From assembly GCF_035645195.1 (NCBI RefSeq), contig NZ_DASQNA010000046.1, forward strand, positions 32,399-96,398: DNA of 64,000 nt, given 5' to 3'. This stretch comes from Paenibacillus sp. (GTDB lineage Bacteria > Bacillota > Bacilli > Paenibacillales > YIM-B00363). The notes under the pieces were generated by a model. It searched no databases. It was not told the origin of the DNA and saw nothing but the letters and a program-made list of their open reading frames with translations. Positions 54,390-64,000 of this stretch are shown one piece after another; the first letter of the stretch is position 1; every line of letters begins with the position of its first letter. The position numbers and the translations under genes are program-made.

Positions 54390-54875
54390 ATGCGGAAGTT
54401 CGGATTGCTAATGGAGTTGCCCGAGGGCAAGCGGGCCGGTTTTTACGCCCAAATCGTGAAGGCGCTCGCCGAAGCGGCGAACGTCGCGGATCGCGACAAG
54501 GAATTGATCGTGGTGGACAGCGAGGAAGAGCGCGGCCGCGTCGCCGCGGTGCTTGAGAAATATCGTGTCGCCTGGGAGCCGCTGGAGCTGATCTCGCTGC
54601 CGGAAGGAACCGAGCTTGACGAGGCCGCCGAAGACGTCGGGTTCGTCGGCAGATCGGGGGGCGCCTACCTGTACGCGGATCGCGTCGCGAGGTTTCGACT
54701 GCCGCGCATGCAACCGGCGGGAGCGGACATCGCCCCCGCCATGCTGCAGCTGGAAGAATTCATTCGGTTCGCCTATGACGACGGCGGACAGCGCGTTTAC
54801 TGCGCGGAACCGCATCTTCGCGAGGCGGTGGAAGGCGTCGCGAAGCGGTACGGCGCCGCCGTCGAATTCCTCTAA
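54390..54875 (+). CDS. Conserved-looking protein of unknown function
   Basis: I do not recognise this 161-aa protein. It looks soluble and alpha/beta: KRAGFYAQIVKALAEAANVAD, KELIVVDSEEERGRVAAVLEKYRV, then GGAYLYADRVARFRLPRM and LQLEEFIRFAYDDGGQRVYCAEPHL. ATG 54390 is eight bases after GGAGG; an in-frame ATG at 54264 would add 42 residues with no ribosome site. It converges with ylaK. Confidence 0.65.
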   Translation: MRKFGLLMELPEGKRAGFYAQIVKALAEAANVADRDKELIVVDSEEERGRVAAVLEKYRVAWEPLELISLPEGTELDEAAEDVGFVGRSGGAYLYADRVARFRLPRMQPAGADIAPAMLQLEEFIRFAYDDGGQRVYCAEPHLREAVEGVAKRYGAAVEFL

Positions 54876-54882
54876 CGCATGA

Positions 54883-56214
54883 TTACAGCAAATCCGCGGC
54901 GAGCTGGGCGAGGTGCGAACGCTCGCCCTTCTCGAGCGTGATGTGGCCCGACAACGGCTCGGCCTTGAACCGCTCGACGACATGCGTCAAGCCGTTGCTC
55001 GAAGCATCCAAATACGGGTGGTCGATTTGCTCCGGGTCGCCCATCAGCACGATTTTGCTGCCTTCGCCGACGCGCGATACGATCGTCTTCACCTCGTGGC
55101 GAGACAAGTTTTGCGCTTCGTCGATGATGATGAACTGGCCCGGGATGGACCTGCCTCGAATATACGTCAACGCCTCGACTTGAATGCTCGTGAGGCCCGC
55201 CAAAATCTTATCGATGTCTCCGCTTTTCTTCGTATCGAACAAATACTCGAGGTTGTCGTACACCGGCTGCATCCACGGACGCAGCTTCTCTTCCTTCTCC
55301 CCCGGCAAATATCCGATGTCTTTCCCCATCGGCACGACGGGACGCGCGATCAAGAGCTTCTTGTACTTTCGCTCGTCTTCCACCTTCATGAGCCCCGCCG
55401 CCAGCGCGAGCAGCGTCTTGCCGGTCCCGGCTTTGCCCGTCAGCGTAACGAGCGGCACGTCGTCGTTCAGCAGCAGTTCCATCGCCATTCGCTGCTGCGC
55501 GTTCCGGGCCGTAATGCCCCACACCGGGTCGTTGCTCAAAAACAGCGGCTCGAGCTTCTTGCCGTCGGCGTTCACCTTCAGCAGCGCCGATTTCGACGAA
55601 CCGAGCTCATCTTTTAAAATCACGAACGAGTGCGGAAGCAGCGACGCGTACGTCGACACCGCCGATACCGGCAAAAACCGGTACGAATAAAACTCGTCGA
55701 TGACCGACGGATGCACCTTGATCGTCAGGTATCCGGTATACAGGTCGTTCAATCCGACCGTTCTATCGTTTAAATAATCCTCCGCCGTCAGCCCCAGCAC
55801 GTCGGCTTTGATGCGAACGAGCACGTCTTTGCTGACGATGACGACCGGCTTCGGATTCGGCTTTTCTTGTTCTTCGTATAAATAGTTCAGCGCTACGGCG
55901 AGAATGCGATTGTCGACCGTCGATTCCCCGAACAACTCCTGCATGCGGGCGAAGCTGCGGTGGTTGAGTTCGACTTTCAGCGTCCCCCCGCCCTCCAGCG
56001 GAATGGAATCGTGCAGGCGGCCTTTGTCGCGCAAGCTGTCGAGCAGCCGCGAGACGTACCTGGCATTGCGGCCGATCTCGTCCGCGTTCCGCTTTTTCGA
56101 ATCGATCTCCTCCAGCACGATCGCAGGAATGATGACGTCGTTGTCTTCGAAAGCGTACAGCGCGTTCGGATCGTGAAGCAGAACATTCGTGTCCAGCACG
56201 TAAATTTTCTTCAT
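54883..56214 (-). CDS. ylaK: PIN-PhoH family protein YlaK
   Basis: A 443-aa fusion of an N-terminal PIN domain (YVLDTNVLLHDPNAL near residue 5; EIGRNARYVSRLLDSLR; STVDNRILAVALNYL), a putative Mg-dependent ribonuclease, and a C-terminal PhoH ATPase/helicase domain (Walker A GKAGTGKTLLALAAG near residue 265; FIIIDEAQN near residue 365). PhoH2-type fusions unwind and cut RNA in other bacteria. ATG 56214 follows GGAGGG by seven bases. It is divergent from ylaJ, whereas in B. subtilis the two are collinear. Confidence 0.93.
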   Translation of the reverse strand: MKKIYVLDTNVLLHDPNALYAFEDNDVIIPAIVLEEIDSKKRNADEIGRNARYVSRLLDSLRDKGRLHDSIPLEGGGTLKVELNHRSFARMQELFGESTVDNRILAVALNYLYEEQEKPNPKPVVIVSKDVLVRIKADVLGLTAEDYLNDRTVGLNDLYTGYLTIKVHPSVIDEFYSYRFLPVSAVSTYASLLPHSFVILKDELGSSKSALLKVNADGKKLEPLFLSNDPVWGITARNAQQRMAMELLLNDDVPLVTLTGKAGTGKTLLALAAGLMKVEDERKYKKLLIARPVVPMGKDIGYLPGEKEEKLRPWMQPVYDNLEYLFDTKKSGDIDKILAGLTSIQVEALTYIRGRSIPGQFIIIDEAQNLSRHEVKTIVSRVGEGSKIVLMGDPEQIDHPYLDASSNGLTHVVERFKAEPLSGHITLEKGERSHLAQLAADLL

Positions 56215-56321
56215 CGCAATTCCCTCCATAGCAGTCGGTTGGCGGTTCGGGAGATACATAGTCGAGGCGAAAAAGGAGAACCCTAACAGTACACTCATTT
56301 TCCCGAAAGGACGGAACCGAG

Positions 56322-56981
56322 ATGCGCAGACAACAACTTGGATGGTTCGGCGCGCTGCTGCTGCTGGCAAGCGCGGCCGCCGGTTGCGCCGGCGGAAACC
56401 AGGCGGGCCCGGAAGCGAAACAGCAAGGTAACGGCACGCATGAAATTCGGGTCGAGCAAACCGCGCCCGCGACGGACAAAGAGCGAACCCGCGCGACCGA
56501 AGCCCGGCTCGAGCAATTGGCCGAAAGCATTCCCGAAGTCAAACATGCGAATTGCGTCATTATGGGCAATACGGCCATCGTCGGCATCGACGTCGACGGC
56601 CGGGTGGAACGATCTCGCGTCGGTACGATCAAGTACGCCGTCGCGGAAACGCTGCGCCAAGATCCGGTAGGCATCAACGCGATCGTCACCGCCGATATGG
56701 ATCTCAATCACCGCCTTCAAGAAATCCGGCAAGATATGAATAACGGACGCGCGATGCAAGGCCTTGCGGAGGAATTGGCCGACATCGTCGGACGCATCGT
56801 GCCGCAGCTTCCAAGGGACACGGAGGACAACAACGCCGAAGCCGTCCCCGAGGACCCGAACGCGAAAACGCAGGAGCAAGGCGCGAACAACGCGCAAGCT
56901 CAGCAGAACGGCACCGCGCCGTCGAACGCCGGCGAACCGAAGGACAACCGGAGCTTCCCGGCCAACCCGGCCAACCGTTGA
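56322..56981 (+). CDS. ylaJ: YhcN/YlaJ-family sporulation lipoprotein
   Basis: A 219-aa lipoprotein with lipobox AAAGC (Cys at residue ~22). The YhcN/YlaJ domain runs from ATEARLEQLAESIPEVKHANCVIMGNTAIVGIDVD (read in parts) to AVIVTADMD-like AIVTADMDLNHRLQEI near residue 125. The C-terminal tail is Asn/Gln/Pro-rich. Homologues are forespore- or coat-associated and aid germination. It ends at a perfect palindromic terminator. Confidence 0.88.
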   Translation: MRRQQLGWFGALLLLASAAAGCAGGNQAGPEAKQQGNGTHEIRVEQTAPATDKERTRATEARLEQLAESIPEVKHANCVIMGNTAIVGIDVDGRVERSRVGTIKYAVAETLRQDPVGINAIVTADMDLNHRLQEIRQDMNNGRAMQGLAEELADIVGRIVPQLPRDTEDNNAEAVPEDPNAKTQEQGANNAQAQQNGTAPSNAGEPKDNRSFPANPANR

Positions 56982-57012
56982 ATGCCGTCGAAAAAACGCG
57001 GATAAGCGCACA

Positions 57013-57042
57013 GAAAGCCTAGTCGCATGCGACTAGGCTTTC
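57013..57042. terminator. Palindromic bidirectional terminator between ylaJ and ylaL
   Basis: GAAAGCCTAGTCGCA and its exact complement form a 30-bp perfect palindrome, with TT following on the plus strand. The ylaL stop codon TAG lies within it. Confidence 0.75.
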
Positions 57043-57485
57043 TTCATGGCGGCGAAAACCTGGTTGTCCAGCTTCTCGGCCGCGCGCTTGTCATATGTTT
57101 TTTCGTATTCGGGCTCGGCGGAAATCCGCGCGCCGTAGAACATGGCATCGCGCACCGACTCGACAACGATGTCGATGCATACGAGCTTGAACGGCACGTC
57201 TTCGAGCGGATCTTTGACGATGCTCGCCGCGCCGTACACCGCGTGCACGCTGCCTTCCGCGAACATCGTTACGTTGACGCGCGGGTTCGCGCGAACGTTC
57301 GACACGATACGAGAGCGTCCGTCCACGGCGAAGCGAATCGTCCGCTCGTCGGGAGCGTACACCCACGAGATCGCGCTCGTGACCGGGCCGCCGTTCTCCG
57401 CGTCGATCGTGCTCAAGAGGACCAGCTTTTCTTTCTCCAACTGCGTGATCAATTCTGAGGATAAAACCGTAACGACTTCCGACAT
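57033..57485 (-). CDS. ylaL: Pyridoxamine-phosphate-oxidase-like split-barrel protein
   Basis: A 150-aa protein with the FMN-binding split-barrel pattern: KEKLVLLSTIDAENGGPVTSAISWVYA at residues ~17-43, IRFAVDGRSRIVSNVRANPRVNVTM and GSVHAVYGAASIVKD. The family includes YlaL of B. subtilis, which lies next to ylaK there. Substrate is unknown. The stop codon lies inside the terminator palindrome. GGGAGG precedes the ATG by 11 bases. Confidence 0.82.
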   Translation of the reverse strand: MSEVVTVLSSELITQLEKEKLVLLSTIDAENGGPVTSAISWVYAPDERTIRFAVDGRSRIVSNVRANPRVNVTMFAEGSVHAVYGAASIVKDPLEDVPFKLVCIDIVVESVRDAMFYGARISAEPEYEKTYDKRAAEKLDNQVFAAMKKA

Positions 57486-57578
57486 GTGTCCAATAGCCTC
57501 CCAGCGATAACATATGCGCCGTCCGCACCTTCATTATAGCACAAGCGGCCGGTTTCGCGACAGCGGACAAACGCGCGC

Positions 57579-58694
57579 TTACTGCGCCGCGGCTTCCGCG
57601 TCTCCCGCCTCCGCCGCTCCCTCCGACTCCGCCGCTGCAGGCGGTCCGTCCGGAAGCAGCTGGTTTTGAAGATGCAGCGACGCTTCCTCCACTTCATCGG
57701 GCGCGAGGCGCACATAATGGCCGTCCCAGTCGCCTTCCAAGTGGATGTAGTCTATTTTATCGCCGTCGATGCCGATATATGTTTGAATCATCTTTTCAAT
57801 TTGTTGCGAAGGAATATTCGTCTTGACATGGCTCGACACCGCGTCGAACACGCTGCCGACTTTCAACAATCCTTGCGGCGTCTTCATCTTCTCCAGCAGC
57901 TTCGAGATGACCTGCTGCTGGCGCGCGTTCCGCTCGAAGTCGTTGGACGCTTTCGTCTTCGGGCTGCAGTTCATCGACATGCGGTAGCGGACGAAATCGA
58001 GCGCCTGCTTACCGTCGAGGTCCTGCAAACCGGCCTTCAGATTAATGTACGTGCCGTCCGCGTTGTCGCGGTGGCACATGTTCTGATCGACGTCGATCGT
58101 GAGTCCCCCGTACGCGTCTACGACGTCCACGAACGTCTGGAAATCGACGACGGTCACGTAATCGATCGGCACGTCCAAGTAGTCGCTGTACAAGTTTTTA
58201 ATCTTGTCCATCGCGTACTTCTCCCGTTCGGTCCGATCCTTCGGCGCTTCCGACAAATTGCCGTACAAATACGTGGAATAAAAGCTGTTGGCCTTGTTCG
58301 GCTTCAGCCCTTCCGGATCGATGTACGAATCGCGCGGAATCGAGACGAGCGTCGCCGTTTTGCTTTTCGGATTGAGCGTCGCCACCATAATGACGTCGGT
58401 GTTGGCGCTGCGGAGCTCCTCCCGGTAGTCGATGCCGAGCAGCAGGAGCGAAATCGGACTGACGTCCGCCGTTTTCTCCGGAGCGACAACCTCCTCGGTC
58501 CCGAGATCGATCACGAGTTCCTTCGCTTGGTAATACAAGTACACACCATAGCCGATCATGCCGACCAGCGCGATCACCATAAGAATTATAACGCCTTTGA
58601 AAATGCTGAGTCCCCGCGCCTTCGGCTTCGTCGGGGCTCCGCCGCGCACCGCCTTCGCGCCGCGGGGCGGCAGTGAGGAATTCGGATCGGTCAT
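57579..58694 (-). CDS. LytR-CpsA-Psr (LCP) family protein
   Basis: A 371-aa membrane protein. A Pro/Arg-rich cytoplasmic start, one membrane helix (GVIILMVIALVGMIGYGVYLYY) and an extracellular LCP domain. Motifs are ISLLLLGIDYREELRSANTDVIMVATLNP (read in parts), LVSIPRDSYI near residue 115, IDYVTVVDFQTFVDVVDAYGGLTIDV and KQALDFVRYRMS near residue 230. LCP enzymes attach teichoic acids or other glycopolymers to peptidoglycan. The C-terminus is Ala/Glu-rich. ATG 58694 has AGGTG six bases upstream; 18 bp separate it from the upstream gene. Confidence 0.92.
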   Translation of the reverse strand: MTDPNSSLPPRGAKAVRGGAPTKPKARGLSIFKGVIILMVIALVGMIGYGVYLYYQAKELVIDLGTEEVVAPEKTADVSPISLLLLGIDYREELRSANTDVIMVATLNPKSKTATLVSIPRDSYIDPEGLKPNKANSFYSTYLYGNLSEAPKDRTEREKYAMDKIKNLYSDYLDVPIDYVTVVDFQTFVDVVDAYGGLTIDVDQNMCHRDNADGTYINLKAGLQDLDGKQALDFVRYRMSMNCSPKTKASNDFERNARQQQVISKLLEKMKTPQGLLKVGSVFDAVSSHVKTNIPSQQIEKMIQTYIGIDGDKIDYIHLEGDWDGHYVRLAPDEVEEASLHLQNQLLPDGPPAAAESEGAAEAGDAEAAAQ

Positions 58695-58712
58695 CGTTTT
58701 CACCTGAATGAA

Positions 58713-58988
58713 TTATTCGTTGTATTTGGGGTTGGCGTTGATGTCTGCGAGCAGCTGCTCGGCCGCTTCCCGATCGTACAGCTGCGTTTTGCGTTTGCCG
58801 TCTTTCGTGTACGCGACATGCACCATCGTATCGTCGACGGTTTGAATCTCGAACGATTCGAGCCCGTGATCCTCCGTCAAGATTTGTTCGAAAAACGCGA
58901 CGGTGTCCTCCGCCGCGCGGTCGCCGGGCCGGCCTGCCGCGACGAGTTTGATTTGCAGCCAGTTGAACAATGCGTCATCGAGGCGCAT
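58713..58988 (-). CDS. Small protein of unknown function
   Basis: A 91-aa soluble protein (MRLDDALFNWLQIKLVAAGRP at the N-terminus, EDTVAFFEQILTEDHGLESFEI in the middle). I do not recognise a family with certainty. ATG 58988 follows AAGGAGG. It lies five bases after the preceding gene and 18 bp before the LCP gene, so it is part of the typA operon. Confidence 0.7.
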   Translation of the reverse strand: MRLDDALFNWLQIKLVAAGRPGDRAAEDTVAFFEQILTEDHGLESFEIQTVDDTMVHVAYTKDGKRKTQLYDREAAEQLLADINANPKYNE

Positions 58989-58993
58989 GCTTT

Positions 58994-59401
58994 TCACTCC
59001 TCCTTGATCAGCATCGCCCGCAGTCCGGACGACCACCATGCGCGCAGCGCGTCCGCGTGCGGCGCGTGCGGCGCGAGCTTCTCCGCAAGCCGCAGCGCCT
59101 CGTCGGGCGCTAGCAGCCGCTCGGCGAACGCGACGGCGCAGGATGACGCGGCCAGCGGCCCGGTCAGCACGACCGCGCCGCCTTCATCGAGCCGCAGCTC
59201 CGCAACATCCGCGCCGGTTCCGCACGCCTCCCCGTCCTCGCCGAGCAGCAGCGCGAGCTTAAAGCTCGGCAGAAGGCGCGGATGCGCTTCGGCGGAGAGC
59301 CGGCGAAGCGCATCCCCTTCCTCCGGGGACAGGGCGATCCGCGGCGACGCAAGCGTCAGCGGCTCCGTCGCGGAGACCGGCGTCAGCCAGTACGTTTTCA
59401 T
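58994..59401 (-). CDS. Unknown protein in the typA operon
   Basis: A 135-aa protein, rich in Ala and Leu, that I do not recognise. It starts MKTYWLTPVSATEPLTLA and continues with DGEACGTGADVAELRLDEGGAVVL and FAERLLAPDEALRLAEKLAPH. Its ATG overlaps the ylaH stop (TAATG). No ylaI-like zinc-finger is seen in this place. The composition is like that of its neighbours. Confidence 0.6.
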   Translation of the reverse strand: MKTYWLTPVSATEPLTLASPRIALSPEEGDALRRLSAEAHPRLLPSFKLALLLGEDGEACGTGADVAELRLDEGGAVVLTGPLAASSCAVAFAERLLAPDEALRLAEKLAPHAPHADALRAWWSSGLRAMLIKEE

Positions 59402-59705
59402 TACGCTTCCCCGTTCGCCCGGCCCTCCGCGTCGCGCTGCGCCTTCCGCTTCGCCCGTCCTTCGACGAAATAGCGAACGCGGACGAGCAGCATCAGACCG
59501 ACGGCGACCGAGAGGCTGAGGATAATCGGAAGCCCGAACATTTGGAAGATAAGCAGGATGAACGAGCCGACGCCGATCAGGAGATAAATGATCGCATCCT
59601 TGAGCAGCGGCAGTTTGCGCACCCGAAACACCTTATTGTACACATACGTCACGAGCGCATAGATCAATGCGTACGTGATCCAAACATGTTCGAAAAACCA
59701 TTCGT

Positions 59706-59709
<4 letters not shown>
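59401..59709 (-). CDS. ylaH: YlaH-like membrane protein
   Basis: A 102-aa protein with two or three membrane segments (WITYALIYALVTYVYNKVF; AIIYLLIGVGSFILLIFQMF; LPIILSLSVAVGLMLLVRVRYF) and a basic tail. It matches the YlaH family, always next to typA in Bacilli. Its ATG overlaps the typA stop (ATGA). Function is unknown. Confidence 0.85.
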
Positions 59710-61541
<1,832 letters not shown>

Positions 61542-61584
61542 TTTGTGTATTCTCCACTCCAAATTGGATTTTTTTCATAAAATA

Positions 61585-61608
61585 AGCGTCGGAGACAGAT
61601 CCGACGCT
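61585..61608 (-). terminator. Terminator of the gene at 61659, in the typA leader
   Basis: AGCGTCGGA pairs with TCCGACGCT around TCTGTC, followed by TATTTTATG on the minus strand. It lies 50 bp after that gene's stop and 44 bp before the typA start, so any dedicated typA promoter must overlap it. Confidence 0.7.
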
Positions 61609-61658
61609 GGCTTTGGTCCTTTAAATTATACGCTTTTTGAGGCGAAAATGCAACATTT

Positions 61659-62135
61659 TTAGCGGAAATCCGGCCGCCTTGCCGCCAGAGCTACGCCCGC
61701 GACGACGAGCAGCAGCGCCACGACGAACGCGTTCACATACATGAGCAGCGTAATCAACAGCAAAAGCAGCGACACGGCGCCCGCGACGAGCGATACCGCG
61801 CGCATCGTCCCCAGCCGTTCGGCGGCGGCGAATTCGTACAGCCCTACCGCGATCGATAGCGGGAACAGCGGCCACAGCGCTTTCATCCACGTCCAGCCGA
61901 ACCAGGCGCACAGCAGCAGCGCGATCGATCCGATCGAAAGAAGCGCCCCAGGCAAATAGACGACTGTCGGCAGCCTGCGGCTCCAAACGCCGAAATGGAG
62001 CGCGACGCCGGCGGCCAGCGGCAGCAGCGGCCACAGCCAAGCGGCCAGCGCCCCGAATACGCCCAGCTTCCCGAGCGCGATGAAGATGCCGGCGGCGACG
62101 ATCGAAAGGCCCAGCGGCAGCGTGCGGTTGTTCAT
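61659..62135 (-). CDS. Multispan membrane protein, LiaI/LiaF-like region
   Basis: A 158-aa, almost fully hydrophobic protein with about five or six membrane helices and repeated [11 protein letters not shown] / [13 protein letters not shown] motifs, which resemble the membrane part of LiaI/LiaF-like or DUF5668 proteins. No soluble domain follows. ATG 62135 has GGGAGTGGG seven bases upstream. Function is unknown. Confidence 0.65.
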   Translation of the reverse strand: MNNRTLPLGLSIVAAGIFIALGKLGVFGALAAWLWPLLPLAAGVALHFGVWSRRLPTVVYLPGALLSIGSIALLLCAWFGWTWMKALWPLFPLSIAVGLYEFAAAERLGTMRAVSLVAGAVSLLLLLITLLMYVNAFVVALLLVVAGVALAARRPDFR

Positions 62136-62223
62136 CGTTCGACCCACTCCCGTCTACACGTCCGCGCCAAAGTACGACGCGCTTTGCTATCAGTGTAGCG
62201 GAAAAGTGTCGAAAATTCCACAC

Positions 62224-62886
62224 CTATGCGGCGCGCGCCGAGCGGTTCTTCTTCCACAGCCCCGCGCCGACGACGAGCGCCGCGGCGACGATCGGCACCG
62301 CCCAATGAACCGCGTGAGGGACGCCCGCGAGCCAGCGGCCGACGTTCGGGTCTTTCAGGAACATTTCGCCCGCCGTGTAACCGAGTATGCCCGCTCCGAT
62401 ATATACGAGCACCGGATATTGATGCAGCAGGCGCATGACGAACGTGCTTCCCCACACGATAAGCGGTATGCTGATCAATATGCCGACCGCGATCAGCAGC
62501 CAATTGCCGTCCGCGATCGCCGCGATCGCGAGCACGTTGTCGAGGCTCATTACGAAATCGGCGACGATGATCGTCCAGATCGCGCCGCCGAGCGTCGCCG
62601 CGCTTTTCACGTCGCCGTGCCCGTCGTCGTCGACGAGCAGCTTGACCGCGATATACAGAAGCAGCAGACTGCCCAGCAGCTGAATGAACGGAATTTGCAG
62701 CAGGATGACGGCGACGACCGTCAGCACGATGCGGAGCCCTACGGCGCCGAACGCCCCCCACCATACCGCTTTCTGCCGCTGGTGTTCCGGCAGCCGTTTG
62801 CTCGCCATCGCGATGACGACGGCGTTGTCCCCGCTCAGGACGATGTTGACCATTATGATTTTCAACAGCAATAAAAGACTCGCCAC
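62224..62886 (-). CDS. TerC-family membrane protein (YjbE type)
   Basis: A 220-aa protein with seven membrane helices and the TerC signatures VLSGDNAVVIAMA near residue 16 and DFVMSLDNVLAIAAI near residue 115, both with acidic residues in helices that could bind Mn or Ca. It starts at GTG after GAGGAGG. It is divergent from a second TerC gene and about 35% of its motifs read the same. It has no riboswitch upstream. TerC/YceF/YkoY proteins are implicated in manganese export and metal supply to exoenzymes. Confidence 0.9.
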   Translation of the reverse strand: MASLLLLLKIIMVNIVLSGDNAVVIAMASKRLPEHQRQKAVWWGAFGAVGLRIVLTVVAVILLQIPFIQLLGSLLLLYIAVKLLVDDDGHGDVKSAATLGGAIWTIIVADFVMSLDNVLAIAAIADGNWLLIAVGILISIPLIVWGSTFVMRLLHQYPVLVYIGAGILGYTAGEMFLKDPNVGRWLAGVPHAVHWAVPIVAAALVVGAGLWKKNRSARAA

Positions 62887-62995
62887 GCGCGTTCCTCCTC
62901 GTTCTCATCTCACTCGCGGCCTTGTCCGTTAACAGATACAAATCATTGTATGTGACAAGCTTTTTATTTATGTGCAAGAGCCGTACCCTTATCCC

Positions 62996-63025
62996 TTGAC
63001 GATGATCCGTCCATGCCCTTATAAT
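62996..63025 (+). promoter_or_regulatory. Sigma-A promoter of the riboswitch-terC unit
   Basis: TTGACG, 18-bp spacer, TATAAT, with the start of the riboswitch about 12 bp downstream of the -10. Confidence 0.75.
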
Positions 63026-63036
63026 GAACACATTGG

Positions 63037-63167
63037 AAAAAGGGGAGTAGCTGTACAACAAAGTCGTCAATACGGAACGATCGTTCCCGGCTTTGTTGGC
63101 AACGCACGCCGTTGTTAGCAAGACCTTTGCCGCGCTTGTTTTTGGCGCAGGCTTTGGTCTTTTTTTA
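63037..63167 (+). promoter_or_regulatory. yybP-ykoY manganese riboswitch with terminator
   Basis: The aptamer shows GGGGAGTAGC (63042-63051), the paired arm CGGAACGATCGTTCCCGG, GGCTTTGTTGGCAACGC and GCAAGACCTTTGCC (63118-63131), the family's conserved core. A terminator follows: AGACC...GCGC pairs with GCGC...GGTCT, with TTTTTTT at 63160-63166. Known members bind Mn2+ and then favour read-through, raising Mn efflux genes. The aptamer and terminator share AGACC, so binding would disrupt the terminator. Confidence 0.88.
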
Positions 63168-63206
63168 TTTGCCTTTTTACAAAAACCAAAGGAGTTGGAA
63201 GAAAGC

Positions 63207-63905
63207 ATGGACATCATGTCTCCGGAGTTTTGGGCCGCCCTGCTAACCATCATTTTTATCGATCTCATATTGGCGGGAGACAATGCCATCGTCATCGGGA
63301 TGGCCGCCCGCAAGCTGGCGCCCGAGCAACAGAAAAAAGCGATCCTCTGGGGGACGTTCGGCGCGGTCGCGATCCGCGTCATCGCGACGGTGCTCGTCGT
63401 CGAGCTGTTGAAGATTCCCGGCCTGCAGTTGGTCGGCGGTTTGCTTCTCGTTTGGATTTCTTACAAGTTGCTCGTCAGCGACGAAGGGCATAAAGAAATC
63501 AAGGCGAAAGACAGTCTGTGGGCCGCGGTCCAAACGATCGTCATCGCCGACGCGGCGATGGGCATCGACAACGTCATCGCGGTGGCTGGCGCGGCGCACG
63601 GCGATTTCCTCCTCGTCGTCATCGGCTTGCTCATCTCGGTGCCGATCGTCGTCTGGGGCAGCACGCTGTTCATCAAGATCGTCAACAAGTTTCCGCCGAT
63701 CGTATACATCGGTTCCGGCGTGCTCGCGTACACGGCTGCCAAGATGATTACGCACGAACCGTTCATTCACGGTTGGTTCGCGCATCCGGCCGTATACTGG
63801 TCGTTCCTCCTCCTCGTCGTCGCCGGCGTCCTTGCCGCGGGCAAACTGAGCAACGCGAAAGCGGCGGCGCGCTTGTCCGAGCAGCATCACTCCAGCGGTG
63901 CGTAA
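63207..63905 (+). CDS. TerC-family membrane protein under manganese riboswitch
   Basis: A 232-aa protein with seven membrane helices. TerC motifs are DLILAGDNAIVIGMAARKL near residue 18 and DAAMGIDNVIAVAGAA near residue 120; the C-terminal tail is charged. The ATG 63207 (MDIMSPEFW) has AAGGAG 12 bases upstream; the frame is open further upstream, but that part is the riboswitch RNA. Family and riboswitch suggest Mn2+ export or homeostasis. Confidence 0.92.
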   Translation: MDIMSPEFWAALLTIIFIDLILAGDNAIVIGMAARKLAPEQQKKAILWGTFGAVAIRVIATVLVVELLKIPGLQLVGGLLLVWISYKLLVSDEGHKEIKAKDSLWAAVQTIVIADAAMGIDNVIAVAGAAHGDFLLVVIGLLISVPIVVWGSTLFIKIVNKFPPIVYIGSGVLAYTAAKMITHEPFIHGWFAHPAVYWSFLLLVVAGVLAAGKLSNAKAAARLSEQHHSSGA

Positions 63906-63922
63906 AAAGGCAATACGAAACT

Positions 63923-63948
63923 GGCCCCGATCCATCGGATCGGGGCTT
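63923..63948 (+). terminator. Terminator of the riboswitch-controlled terC gene
   Basis: GCCCCGATCC pairs with GGATCGGGGC around ATC, followed by TTTTCTTTG on the plus strand. Confidence 0.85.
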
Positions 63949-64000
63949 TTCTTTGCCTGCAGCAGCCCCCGGAGCGCGCCGACAGCATAAAACATGTGCG

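Noticed and set aside
63093..63206. N-terminal extension of the plus-strand TerC protein
   Set aside because: The bases form the riboswitch aptamer and terminator, so the start at 63207 is preferred.

Overview
The window is a chromosomal segment of a GC-rich, endospore-forming Firmicute, most likely a Paenibacillaceae member (Paenibacillus/Cohnella-like). The evidence is a complete division and cell-wall (dcw) cluster fused to the spoIIGA-sigE-sigG sporulation locus, other sporulation genes (spoVD, spoVE, rsfA, yteA- and ylaJ-like), bacillithiol synthesis (bshC), the acetyl-DAP lysine route (dapH, dapL) and a DNPR-type MurE, which implies a meso-DAP wall. Species assignment is inference.

Layout. 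1-2.4 kb: 3' part of a patA-like aminotransferase, convergent with dapH-dapL. 2.5-14.2 kb (minus strand): ylyB, lspA, ileS with a T-box, divIVA, ylmH, ylmG, sepF, ylmE, pgeF, ylmC, sigG, sigE; a yteA-like gene sits on the opposite strand inside this run. 14.2-36.2 kb (minus): spoIIGA, then ftsZ, ftsA, divIB, murA, murB, spoVE, murD, mraY, murF, murE, spoVD, pbpB, ftsL, rsmH, mraZ. Read 5' to 3' this is the canonical order from mraZ to ileS, except that murG is absent from its usual place between spoVE and murB. A 2.5-kb AT-richer island between ftsZ and spoIIGA (15.2-17.7 kb) holds a decayed IS1595-like transposase gene flanked by copies of a short GATGGGATA-type repeat, including a ten-unit tandem array.

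36-49 kb: DUF4349 lipoprotein, small membrane protein, ahcY, bshC, an oppABCDF peptide importer, comFB, DUF3397, rsfA, DUF2626. 49-57.5 kb: MidA-type methyltransferase, several extracytoplasmic proteins of unknown function, ylaK/ylaJ/ylaL. 57.5-62.2 kb: an operon typA-ylaH-two unknown genes-LCP protein, plus a small membrane protein. 62.2-63.9 kb: two divergent TerC-family genes, one behind a yybP-ykoY manganese riboswitch.

Visible regulation: a T-box (ileS), an Mn riboswitch (terC), a five-repeat MraZ operator, a Spo0A-type spoIIG promoter with a 22-bp spacer, a sigma-H-like promoter before ftsA, a sigma-F/G-like promoter before sigG, and many intrinsic terminators. The strongest candidate for something undescribed is the transposase-plus-repeat island; the rest is mostly well-conserved chromosome backbone. 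No rRNA, tRNA or CRISPR array was seen. All motif and family calls were made by eye.
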